Below are positions 35,761 to 43,276 of a stretch of DNA of 64,000 bases, piece by piece; the stretch's first letter is position 1; each line of letters begins with the position of its first letter. This DNA comes from Goodfellowiella coeruleoviolacea (GTDB taxonomy: Bacteria; Actinomycetota; Actinomycetes; Mycobacteriales; Pseudonocardiaceae), in assembly GCF_024171785.1 (NCBI RefSeq), contig NZ_JAMTCK010000010.1:268043-332042 (forward strand). Reading direction: 5' to 3'. The notes beneath the pieces are model-generated. The model was not told the origin of the DNA. It made no database searches and was given only the letters and a program-made list of their open reading frames with translations. The position numbers were made by a program, and so were the translations under genes.

Positions 35761-36692
35761 GCGGCCGCCGCCTTTCCCAGACGCACCCGCGGGTCCAGCA
35801 GCGGGTAGCAGACATCGACGAGCAGGTGGACCGCGATCGCCAGCGCTGCGGTGACCAGCACGGTCGCCTGGATCAGCGGGTAGTCGCGGGTCTCCAGCGC
35901 CCGCACCACCAGCGAGCCCACCCCCGGCCAGGCGAACACCACCTCCACCACGACCACCCCGTTGAGCAGCGCCGCGAACCGGGTGCCCAGCGCGGTCAGC
36001 ACCGGGATGAGCGAGTTGCCCATGCCGTAGCGCCACACCAGCGCCCGCTCGGACACCCCCCGCGCGCGGGCCACCGTCAGGTAGGGCGCGGCCAGCGCCG
36101 CGGCCATCTCCCGCCGCACCAGCCGGGAGATCAACGCGATCTGCAGGACCGCCACGGTCACCGCGGGCAGCACCAGACCGGCCCACGTGGTGAACCCGGA
36201 CGCCGGCAGCACCGGCACCAGCACCGCGAACACGGTGAGCAGCATGACCCCGCTCCAGAAGTCCGGCATGGACTGCCCGGCCACGGTCAGCACACTGGCC
36301 CCGATCTCGCGGGCGGTGTCGGCCCGGCGGGCCATCCACACCCCCAGCGGGATCGCCACCACCGCGGTCACCAGGATCGCGGCCACGGCCAGCGTCACCG
36401 TGTAGGGCAGCCGGCCGAGCACCACCTCCAGCGCGGGCGCCCGGAACGAGTAGCTCATCCCCGCGTCGCCGTGCAGCAGCCCCCGCAGGAAGATCCCGTA
36501 CTGCGCCAGCACCGACTCGTCCAGGCCCAGCTGCGCGCGCACCCGCGCCAGGTCCTCCGGGGAGGCGGTCGGCCCGGCATAGGCCGAGGCCGGATCCCCC
36601 GGAGCCAACCGGACCAGCACGAACACCGCGGTCACGGTCAGGAACACGGTCAACGCGCTCTGCCCGAGGCGACGCGCCAGGTAGCGGATCAC
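35757..36692 (-). CDS. ABC transporter permease (OppB/DppB-like)
   Basis: The 311-residue permease starts with GTG: MIRYLARRLGQSALTVFLTVTAVFVLVRLAPGDPA is the classic OppB N-terminus, followed by LGLDESVLAQYGIFLRGLLHGDAGMSY and an EAA loop (PYLTVARARGVSERALVWRYGMGNSLIPVLTALG). Six helices are expected. It overlaps the substrate-binding protein gene by 4 bp. Confidence 0.9.
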   Translation of the reverse strand: MIRYLARRLGQSALTVFLTVTAVFVLVRLAPGDPASAYAGPTASPEDLARVRAQLGLDESVLAQYGIFLRGLLHGDAGMSYSFRAPALEVVLGRLPYTVTLAVAAILVTAVVAIPLGVWMARRADTAREIGASVLTVAGQSMPDFWSGVMLLTVFAVLVPVLPASGFTTWAGLVLPAVTVAVLQIALISRLVRREMAAALAAPYLTVARARGVSERALVWRYGMGNSLIPVLTALGTRFAALLNGVVVVEVVFAWPGVGSLVVRALETRDYPLIQATVLVTAALAIAVHLLVDVCYPLLDPRVRLGKAAAA

Positions 36693-38269
36693 GGCTGCTC
36701 CTCCACCCGCACGGCCGCCAGGTCGTAGGAGTTGATCGGCTGCAGCGCCAGGCCCCGCACCCGGGTGCGCCGCGCGAGCACCACGTTCGGCACGAACGCC
36801 CACAGGCACGGCCAGCTCGCCCAGATCGCCCGCTGCGCCGCGGTGAGCACCTCGGCGCGCCGCGCCGCGTCGGTCTCGGCGGCGGCCACGGCCAGCTGGT
36901 CGGCGATCTCGGGCACCACATAGCCCTGGTAGGTGTCGCGGGTGCGCTCCTTGTCGGGCGTGCCGCCGTACATGCCCAACAGCGAGGTGATCGCCTGCCC
37001 GGTGGGCCCCGGGTAGCCGTTGCCGAGCACGTCCCAGTCCCCGCCGCGGCCCTGCCGCCACCGCAGGATGTCCCCGCCCGGCTCGAACTGCTGCAGCCGC
37101 GCGCCGACCCCGACCGCGCGCAGCATCTCCACCACGGCCTCCATCACCGAGGCGTCCGCGGGGAACTCCCCCGACTCCCAGATGATCGTCAGGGTCAGAT
37201 CGCGCACGCCCAGCGCGTCCAGCCGCGCGCGGGCCTCGGCCGGGTCGTGGGTGTAGGTGCCGGTGCGCACCGCCCCGACCAGGGCCAGCGGCACCACGCC
37301 CTCGGCCTGGCTGGCCGAGCCGACCAGCACGTCGTTGAGCAGGGCCGGTCCGTCGATGGCCAGGGACAGCGCCTGCCGCACCCGCGCGTCGGCCAGGGGA
37401 TGCCCCTGGGGTTTGCGGAAGTTGAAGAACAGCTGGTTGATCCGGGTGCCCGGCACCCGTTCGATGGCCACGCCCGGCAGTCCGACCAGCTGCTCGGCCG
37501 AGTCGGGCGTGATCGAGTCGATGACGTCCAGCTCGCCGCCGCGGATCGCGACGACCCGGCTGGACTCCTCGGGCACGAACCGCACCCGCACCGTGCGCAC
37601 CGGCGGCGGCGTGCCCCAGTAGCGGGGGTTGCGCTCCAGGGTGTACTCCCCGGTGCCGCCGTTGCCGGCACTGACCACGTACGGGCCCGAGCCCAGCCCA
37701 CCGGACAGCTCCTCGGGCCGGTTGGCCGCGGCCGGCGTGATCAGGATGTTGGCCATCAGCAGGTCCAGGATCGGCACCGGGCGCGCGGTCTCCAGCAGGA
37801 AGTCGCGCTCGCCCAGCGGGGTCACCGACGGCAGCTCCGGGAACAGGTTCACCACGAAGGACCCGTTGACCTGCGCGTACATCCGCAGCGCGGTGGCGAC
37901 GTCGGCGACGGTCACCGGGCTGCCGTCGGAGTAGCGGGCACCCTCGCGCAGCCGGACGCGCCACTGGGTCGGCGCGGTCTGCTCGAACCGCTCCGCGAGC
38001 ACCGGGGTGGCGCTCATGTCGGGGCCGATCCGGGTCAGCGCCTGGCGGACCGCGCGCTGCACGGTCAGGGCCGCGTCGAACTGGTTGAGCTTGTTGTCCA
38101 GGCTGACCAGCGACCGGTTCAGGCCCAGGGTCAGCGAGCCGGGGGTGGCGGCGCCGACGGGTCCGGCGCAGGCGGCCAGCGGCGCGAGCGCCGCGCCCGC
38201 GCCGGCGGCGAGCCCGGCGCGCAGTAACGAGCGGCGGTCGAGCACGGCGCCGCTGCCGAATCGGGTCAT
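36689..38269 (-). CDS. ABC transporter substrate-binding lipoprotein (SBP family 5), Tat-exported
   Basis: This is a 526-residue protein. The N-terminus MTRFGSGAVLDRRSLLRAG carries a twin-arginine motif, followed by an Ala-rich hydrophobic stretch and the lipobox LAAC, so it is a Tat-exported lipoprotein. The body fits dipeptide/nickel-type binding proteins (LTLGLNRSLVSLDNKLNQFDAALTVQRAVRQALTRI; DVATALRMYAQV; NPRYWGTPPPVRTVRVRFV). Family 5 proteins bind peptides, nickel chelates, opines and oligosaccharides; here the catabolic genes argue for a sugar-acid-containing ligand. It is the first gene of the leftward operon. Confidence 0.88.
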   Translation of the reverse strand: MTRFGSGAVLDRRSLLRAGLAAGAGAALAPLAACAGPVGAATPGSLTLGLNRSLVSLDNKLNQFDAALTVQRAVRQALTRIGPDMSATPVLAERFEQTAPTQWRVRLREGARYSDGSPVTVADVATALRMYAQVNGSFVVNLFPELPSVTPLGERDFLLETARPVPILDLLMANILITPAAANRPEELSGGLGSGPYVVSAGNGGTGEYTLERNPRYWGTPPPVRTVRVRFVPEESSRVVAIRGGELDVIDSITPDSAEQLVGLPGVAIERVPGTRINQLFFNFRKPQGHPLADARVRQALSLAIDGPALLNDVLVGSASQAEGVVPLALVGAVRTGTYTHDPAEARARLDALGVRDLTLTIIWESGEFPADASVMEAVVEMLRAVGVGARLQQFEPGGDILRWRQGRGGDWDVLGNGYPGPTGQAITSLLGMYGGTPDKERTRDTYQGYVVPEIADQLAVAAAETDAARRAEVLTAAQRAIWASWPCLWAFVPNVVLARRTRVRGLALQPINSYDLAAVRVEEQP

Positions 38270-38318
38270 CGTCGACCTCTTCCGTGTCCCATCGTTGCGG
38301 AGGACACACTGACATGTA

Positions 38319-38356
38319 TGCGCGTTCCGCGCAATAGCTCTCGCGCGAAACGCGCA
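38319..38356. promoter_or_regulatory. paired 15-bp palindromes in the divergent promoter (probable DeoR boxes)
   Basis: TGCGCGTTCCGCGCA (38319-38333) and, on the other strand, TGCGCGTTTCGCGCG (38342-38356) are spaced 23 bp centre to centre between the importer and kinase operons. Being palindromic, repeated and placed between divergent operons that share a pathway, they are good operator candidates for the DeoR regulator at 40708. Confidence 0.6.
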
Positions 38357-38414
38357 CGCTGTGGCATAGTCGAACCGGACCAAACACGCGCCACCCACCC
38401 CACAGGAGACCCCG

Positions 38415-39659
38415 ATGCCCGACGATCACGCCGTTCCCGTGTTCGCCGTGGCCGACGACCTCTCCGGCGCCGCCGAAACCGCCATCGCCCTCGGCATGCG
38501 CGGAACACGCACCCTCATCCTCGCCACCCCCCACACCGCCCCCCACCCCCACCCCCACTCCGCCGACGTCCTCGTCCTCGACCTGGACACCCGCACCCAC
38601 ACCCCCGACAACGCCGCCCACGCCATCACCACCGCCCTGACCCACCGCCGCCCCGGCGACCGGGTGTTCAAGAAAATCGACTCCCTGCTGCGCGGCAACC
38701 TCGCCGCCGAGATCACCGCGCTCACCCGCCACGGCTACGGCATCGCCCTCACCCCCGCCCTACCCCACGCCCACCGCACCGTCACCGCCGGCGTCCTCCA
38801 CCTCGCCGGAACACCCCTGCACACCAGCGACGCCTGGCGCGCGGAACGCGCAACCCCACCCACCTCCATCGCCGCCGCCCTCGCCCCAGCCCCCACCCAC
38901 ACCCTCGGCCTCGACCTCATCCGCCACCCCGGCACCGCACTCGCCGACGCCTTCACCCACGCCGCCGCCACCGGCCAGATCCTCATCTGCGACGCCGAAA
39001 CCGACCGCGACCTCGACGCCATCGCGCGCGCCGCCACCCGGGCACCGCTCCACCTCGCCCTGGCCGGCTCCGGCGGACTCGCCGCCGCCCTCGGCCGCAC
39101 CCGCCGCGCCGGCACCCCACCCCTCGGCACCCCATCCCCCGGCACCCCATCCCCCGGCGACCAGCCCGCCCCCACCCCGCCGCCCCTCATCGTCGTGGGC
39201 ACCGCCGAACCCATCGCCACCACACAGGTCGCCCGCCTCACCGGCTACACCGTGCACTCCCTGCACCCCGACGACCTGGCCGCCGGGCCGGTGCCCCTGC
39301 CCCCGCTCACCACCCCCACCGTCCTGCGCGTCGACCCCACCGCACCCCTCACCCCCAGCCACGGCCGCGCCATCGCCACCGGCCTGGCCCTCACCGTCGC
39401 CGCCCTCACCACCTACCAGCCACCCGCCCTCGTGCTCATCGGCGGCGACACCGCCCGCCGCGTCCTCGACGCCCTCGGCGTCACCACCCTGCACCCCCTC
39501 GACCAGATCCATCCCGGCGCCGTCCGCTCCCGCACCCCCAGCGGCACCACCGTGGTCACCCGACCCGGCAGCTTCGGCGGCCCCGACTCCCTCGTCCAGA
39601 TCGTGCGCGCCCTGCACACCCCACCCCCGGCCGCACCGAGCGAAAGGCCCAGCCCGTGA
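38415..39659 (+). CDS. DUF1537 four-carbon acid sugar kinase
   Basis: The 414-residue protein shows FAVADDLSGAAETAIALGMRGTRTL (substrate loop of DUF1537), FKKIDSLLRGNLAAEI (the KTDS-LRG-type motif), TPALPHAHRTV, and the C-terminal ATP domain with LVLIGGDTARRVLDALG and TRPGSFGGPDSL. DUF1537 enzymes phosphorylate four-carbon acid sugars (threonate, erythronate) or their 2-oxo forms. The stop overlaps the GTG of a PdxA2-type dehydrogenase, the usual partner. A run of in-frame repeats (PLGTPSPGTPSPG) makes a flexible linker. Codon use is extremely C-rich at third positions. Confidence 0.88.
   Translation: MPDDHAVPVFAVADDLSGAAETAIALGMRGTRTLILATPHTAPHPHPHSADVLVLDLDTRTHTPDNAAHAITTALTHRRPGDRVFKKIDSLLRGNLAAEITALTRHGYGIALTPALPHAHRTVTAGVLHLAGTPLHTSDAWRAERATPPTSIAAALAPAPTHTLGLDLIRHPGTALADAFTHAAATGQILICDAETDRDLDAIARAATRAPLHLALAGSGGLAAALGRTRRAGTPPLGTPSPGTPSPGDQPAPTPPPLIVVGTAEPIATTQVARLTGYTVHSLHPDDLAAGPVPLPPLTTPTVLRVDPTAPLTPSHGRAIATGLALTVAALTTYQPPALVLIGGDTARRVLDALGVTTLHPLDQIHPGAVRSRTPSGTTVVTRPGSFGGPDSLVQIVRALHTPPPAAPSERPSP
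38497..38511 (-). promoter_or_regulatory. intragenic copy of the DeoR-box-like palindrome
   Basis: The minus strand reads TGCGTGTTCCGCGCA, 14 of 15 bases identical to the promoter box at 38319. It lies about 85 bp inside the kinase gene. It could anchor a repression loop or be a codon-driven coincidence. Confidence 0.35.
38838..38852 (-). promoter_or_regulatory. second intragenic copy of the DeoR-box-like palindrome
   Basis: The minus strand reads TGCGCGTTCCGCGCG, 14 of 15 bases identical to the box at 38319. It lies about 420 bp inside the kinase gene, within codons for a WRAERA stretch. Confidence 0.35.
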
Positions 39660-40711
39660 ACCCCGCCAGCGCACCCGCCCCCACCACCCCCGGGGCACTC
39701 CCGATCATCGCCACCACCATGGGCGACGGCGCCGGCATCGGCCCCGAAGTGATCGTGCCCGCCGTGCTGCACCCCGACACCCTGGCCGTCTGCCGCCCCG
39801 TCGTCATCGGCGACGCCGGCCGACTCCGCCAAGCCGCCGACATCCTCGGCATCACCGCGGACATCGCCCCCGTCACCGACCCCAGCCACGCCCGCTTCGA
39901 CGGCACCCGCGTCAACGTCATCGACCTCGACCTGCTGCCCGCCGACCTGCCCTGGGGCCAACTCTCCCCGCTCGCCGGCGAAGCCGCCTACCAGTACGTG
40001 CGCGTCGCCGCCGACCTCGCCCTCACCGGCGCCGTCCACGGCATCTGCACCGCACCGCTGAACAAGGAGGCCCTGCACGCCGCGGGCCACCACTACCCCG
40101 GCCACACCGAACTGCTCGCCCACCTCACCGGCGTCGACGAAGTCTCCATGATGCTGTCCACCCCCCAGGTCAAGGTCATCCACGTGACCACCCACATCGG
40201 ACTGATCGACGCGATCGCCCGCATCGAACCCGGCCTGGTCGAACGCACCGTCCAACGGGGACACCACGCCCTGGTCCGCGCCGGCAACCCCGCCCCCGTC
40301 ATCGGCGTCTGCGGCATCAACCCCCACGCCGGCGAGAACGGCCTGTTCGGCTACGGCGAAGAAGAGGAGAAGATCGTGCCCGCCCTGGAAGCCCTCCGGG
40401 CACAGGGCATCGACGCCCGCGGTCCCCTGCCCGCCGACACCGCCTTCTTCCTCGCCAGCCGCGGCGACTACGACCTCATCGTGGCCATGTACCACGACCA
40501 GGGACACGGCCCGGTCAAGGTGCTCGGCATCGAAGCCGGCGTGAACCTCACCATCGGGCTGCCCGTGATCCGCACCTCCGTCGACCACGGCACCGCCTTC
40601 GACATCGCCGGCACCGGCACGGCCGACGCCCGTAGCATGATCGAAGCACTGCGACAGGCCGCCGAACTCGCGACCAAACCGGGTGCCCACCGGAGGACCA
40701 CACAGGCATGA
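39656..40711 (+). CDS. pdxA2: PdxA2-type 4-phospho-D-threonate/erythronate dehydrogenase
   Basis: This is a 351-residue protein of the PdxA fold. It shows ATTMGDGAGIGPEVIV, CTAPLNKEALHAAGHHYPGHTELLAHLTG (metal His), VKVIHVTTHIGLIDAI, GVCGINPHAGENGLFGYGEEEEKIVPAL, AMYHDQGHGPVKVLG (metal His) and IRTSVDHGTAFDIAGTGTAD. PdxA itself oxidises 4-phosphohydroxythreonine in vitamin B6 synthesis. The PdxA2 group, always next to DUF1537 kinases, oxidises and decarboxylates 4-phospho-threonate or -erythronate to dihydroxyacetone phosphate. Operon position after the kinase supports that catabolic role. Confidence 0.85.
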   Translation: MNPASAPAPTTPGALPIIATTMGDGAGIGPEVIVPAVLHPDTLAVCRPVVIGDAGRLRQAADILGITADIAPVTDPSHARFDGTRVNVIDLDLLPADLPWGQLSPLAGEAAYQYVRVAADLALTGAVHGICTAPLNKEALHAAGHHYPGHTELLAHLTGVDEVSMMLSTPQVKVIHVTTHIGLIDAIARIEPGLVERTVQRGHHALVRAGNPAPVIGVCGINPHAGENGLFGYGEEEEKIVPALEALRAQGIDARGPLPADTAFFLASRGDYDLIVAMYHDQGHGPVKVLGIEAGVNLTIGLPVIRTSVDHGTAFDIAGTGTADARSMIEALRQAAELATKPGAHRRTTQA

Positions 40712-41523
40712 CCACCGCTACCGGCTCACGCGAACGCCGCGACCAGATCGTGCGACTGGCCACCGAAACCGGCCTGGCCAGCGTGGACGAACTGTCCCGC
40801 ATGTTCGGCGTCACCGCCTCCACCATCCGACGCGACCTGGCGCGCCTCACCGCCGAAGGACGCCTGGCCCGCACCTACGGCGGAGCCATCGCCGTCACCG
40901 CGCACCCCGAATCCTCGCTGCGCCAACGCATCGGCGAGGACTTCCACGCCAAACAGGCGATCGCCCGGTGGGCGGCCACCCAGATCCAGGCCGGCGAGAC
41001 GATCCTGCTCGACGCCGGGTCCACCGTGGGCGCCCTCGCCCACGAACTGCGCCACGCCGACCTGCTCACCGTCGCCACCACCGGGCTGACCGCCCTGCTG
41101 GAACTCGCCGACGTCGAAACGGTGCACGTGGAATGCCTCGGCGGCACGCTCCGCCCGCTCAGCCAGGGATTCGTCGGGCCGCTCACCGAAGCCGCCCTGG
41201 AGCGGATGACCTTCGACCGGGTCTTCCTCGGCACCGACGGCATCAACGCCGACGGCGGCATCTGCGAGGCCGACCTGCGCCAGACCCGGCTCAAGGAACT
41301 GATGGCCCGCCGCGCCACCCAGGTCTACGTCCTCGCGCACGCGGCCAAGCTCAACCACAGCCCCTTCCACGCCTGGGCGCGCCTGCCCCTGCCGTGGACC
41401 CTGGTCACCGACGCCCACGCCGATCCCGACTTCCTGGACACCCTGCGCACCCACGGCATCCACGTGGTCGTGGCCACCCACCAGCCACCCGGCGCGGCCG
41501 ACCGCCCCGCCACCGACGGGTAG
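40708..41523 (+). CDS. DeoR-family transcriptional regulator
   Basis: This is a 271-residue protein. The N-terminal winged helix is RRDQIVRLATETGLASVDELSRMFGVTASTIRRDLARLTAEGRLARTYGGA; the C-terminal DeoRC sensor has ILLDAGSTVGALAHEL, LTVATTGLTALLELAD, VHVECLGG, DRVFLGTDGINADGGIC and VYVLAHAAKLN. DeoR proteins usually respond to a phosphorylated sugar. It is the third gene of the kinase operon and is the likely controller of both divergent operons through the 15-bp palindromes at 38319-38356. Confidence 0.88.
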   Translation: MTTATGSRERRDQIVRLATETGLASVDELSRMFGVTASTIRRDLARLTAEGRLARTYGGAIAVTAHPESSLRQRIGEDFHAKQAIARWAATQIQAGETILLDAGSTVGALAHELRHADLLTVATTGLTALLELADVETVHVECLGGTLRPLSQGFVGPLTEAALERMTFDRVFLGTDGINADGGICEADLRQTRLKELMARRATQVYVLAHAAKLNHSPFHAWARLPLPWTLVTDAHADPDFLDTLRTHGIHVVVATHQPPGAADRPATDG

Positions 41524-41862
41524 GCGGCCCGTCCCACCGCGGCGCTGGCATTCGGTCCCGCGTCAACGGAGGATCGCCGTCACCCGCTCACATCAGCCCG
41601 GTGCGCCAGACGTGGCGGGACGGCAACCACCACTGGGATCCGACGCGCCACCCCGGGAGCGGATCGTCGCGTTCCTCGACGCGGTGCTCACCGTCAAGCC
41701 GCACCACCGCCACCTCACGCCGCGCACGCGGTGACCGCCACCGTGCCGCGCTGACGCGTCCGGCCGCATCCCGCAACCTACCCTGACGGTTCTGTACCTA
41801 CTAGTTTGTACACTGCCCGGACACGACCCGGGGAACGCCCCACAGGAAGGAACCAGCGCGCC
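41524..41862. other. intergenic region with unassigned coding-like remnant and cupin promoter
   Basis: The 339 bp between deoR and the cupin gene hold no intact gene. One frame (about 41607-41733) encodes RERIVAFLDAVLTVKPHHRH before a stop and may be a remnant of a lost gene. The palindromic operator and a TACACT -10-like box (41808-41813) occupy the right end. Confidence 0.4.
41794..41811. promoter_or_regulatory. palindromic operator shared with the tautomerase promoter
   Basis: GTACCTACTAGTTTGTAC matches 17 of 18 bases of 3562-3579 and lies 52 bp upstream of the cupin start. It overlaps the TACACT -10 candidate, so a bound protein would block RNA polymerase. Confidence 0.65.
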
Positions 41863-42231
41863 ATGCACGTCCACGACACGCCCGCCACCGGCGACACCCC
41901 GCCGATCACCCGCTCGGTCCTGCTCGACCAACCACTGCCGGCGGCCCGCGCCACCCACCGGGTCGAGATCCGGCGCATCACCATCGCCCCCCACCACGCC
42001 GGGGGCCTGCACGTGCACAACTGCCCGGTGTTCGGCAGCGTCGAAACCGGGTCCGTGGTCTACCAGATCGAGGGCGAGCCGGCGTCCGTGCTCGGCCCGG
42101 GTGATGTCTTCTACGAACCGCAGGGCGTGCGCATCGCCCGCTTCGACGCCCAGGAGGACGGCGTCACCTTCCTCGGGTACTTCCTGCTCGACGCCGACGA
42201 GTCACCCGAGATCGACTTCCCGAGTCCGTGA
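41863..42231 (+). CDS. cupin-domain protein
   Basis: The 122-residue single cupin shows AGGLHVHNCPVFGSVETGSVVYQIEGEP (motif 1 with metal His residues) and LGPGDVFYEPQGVRIARFDA (motif 2). AGGAAGGA (41844-41851) precedes ATG 41863. Small cupins are dioxygenases, isomerases or metabolite binders; no substrate can be named. The shared operator with the tautomerase hints that both act on the same stress or compound. Confidence 0.8.
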   Translation: MHVHDTPATGDTPPITRSVLLDQPLPAARATHRVEIRRITIAPHHAGGLHVHNCPVFGSVETGSVVYQIEGEPASVLGPGDVFYEPQGVRIARFDAQEDGVTFLGYFLLDADESPEIDFPSP

Positions 42232-42347
42232 TGGCTTGGTCAGGCTCGGTGCCCGAGGCCGACTCGTTGGCCTGGTCGTAGTCGCGGCACAGGCGCAGGA
42301 CCGTCGCCGGCGAAGGACGTTGGCTTAAAGGCGGACGACTGCCCGGC

Positions 42348-43166
42348 TCATTGCACGTTCCGGGTGTCGCCGGTGAGGGCTCGTCCGATGAACGAGGCGT
42401 ACATCCGTACGAACAGCCGCCGGGGTAACAGATACTTCGCCATGAGGTCGGCGATGGTGTTGGCGGCTCCGGGGATGACGTGGGCGCGTCGGCCGAGACT
42501 GGTCAACGCGGTCCGCGCGACCCGGGAGGACGCCATCTTGGTACCCGGGATCTTGCTGAAGTCGATACCGGCCGCTTTGTCCAAGCCCTCGGTCTGTGTC
42601 TGCCCAGGGGAGACGACCAGGACGTCAACCCCATCCCTTTTCAGTTCATAGTTCAATGCCTGTCCCAGGGACAGGACGTAGGCCTTCACCGCGGCGTAGT
42701 TGGCCTCGAAGGGAACCGGGCCGGCAGCGATGACAGAGGACACCAGAATGATCGCTCCGCGTCCTCGCCGCGCGAACTGGCCGCCGAAGCGGTGCGCCAA
42801 CTGCAGGGGCACCGCCCCGTGCAAGGTGAGGACGTCGAGTTCGGCGGTCAGCGTATTGGCTACCAGTGCGCCGCCGAAGTAGACCCCGGCGGCCGCGACG
42901 ACGATGCCGACATCGAGGTCGGCGGCCTGCTGCCACAGGTCGTCGACGGCTCCGGAGGTAAGCAGATCGAGAGCGACGACTTTGTTGGTGGTGCCGTGTG
43001 TGCGGGAGAGTTCGGCCGCCAAGGCATCGAGGCGGTCCTTGCGGCGTGCCACCAGGACGACGTTGACGCCGGCTGCGGCCAGCTCACGGGCGAATTGTTC
43101 GCCGATGCCAGAGGAGGCACCGGTGACGACCGCATAGCGGCCGTAGGTGCTGCGCAGGTCCTTCAT
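42348..43166 (-). CDS. short-chain dehydrogenase/reductase (DltE-like)
   Basis: The 272-residue SDR has VVTGASSGIGEQFARELAAAGVNVVLVARRKDRLDAL, VVAAAGVYFGG, ILVSSVIAAGPVPFEANYAAVKAYVLSLGQALNYEL (Ser, Tyr-Lys) and VVSPGQTQTEGLD. The C-terminal extension LLPRRLFVRMYASFIGRAL is typical of membrane-near DltE-like SDRs. It is the last of three leftward genes that may share control by the TetR at 45980, although a 110-bp gap separates it from the CocE gene. Confidence 0.85.
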   Translation of the reverse strand: MKDLRSTYGRYAVVTGASSGIGEQFARELAAAGVNVVLVARRKDRLDALAAELSRTHGTTNKVVALDLLTSGAVDDLWQQAADLDVGIVVAAAGVYFGGALVANTLTAELDVLTLHGAVPLQLAHRFGGQFARRGRGAIILVSSVIAAGPVPFEANYAAVKAYVLSLGQALNYELKRDGVDVLVVSPGQTQTEGLDKAAGIDFSKIPGTKMASSRVARTALTSLGRRAHVIPGAANTIADLMAKYLLPRRLFVRMYASFIGRALTGDTRNVQ

Positions 43167-43276
43167 GGTGTCTCCACTTCCTCAGCGGCACACGTGGGAG
43201 CCGAGCCGTGGATCAGTGGCGATCTCGGCCAAGTTCTCCGGTGGTGAAAAGGGAGCTGTAGCTCGCGGGTGTCTGG

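Noticed and set aside
38318-39655. Upstream part of the 797-codon plus-strand frame that ends in pdxA2
   Set aside because: It is a shadow frame (Pro/His/Arg-rich) through the kinase gene. The real pdxA2 start is GTG 39656, overlapping the kinase stop.
42232-42347. Possible remnant of a regulator on the minus strand (SPATVLRLCRDYDQA)
   Set aside because: The stretch is about 25 residues in an otherwise unassigned gap and could be chance in GC-rich DNA.
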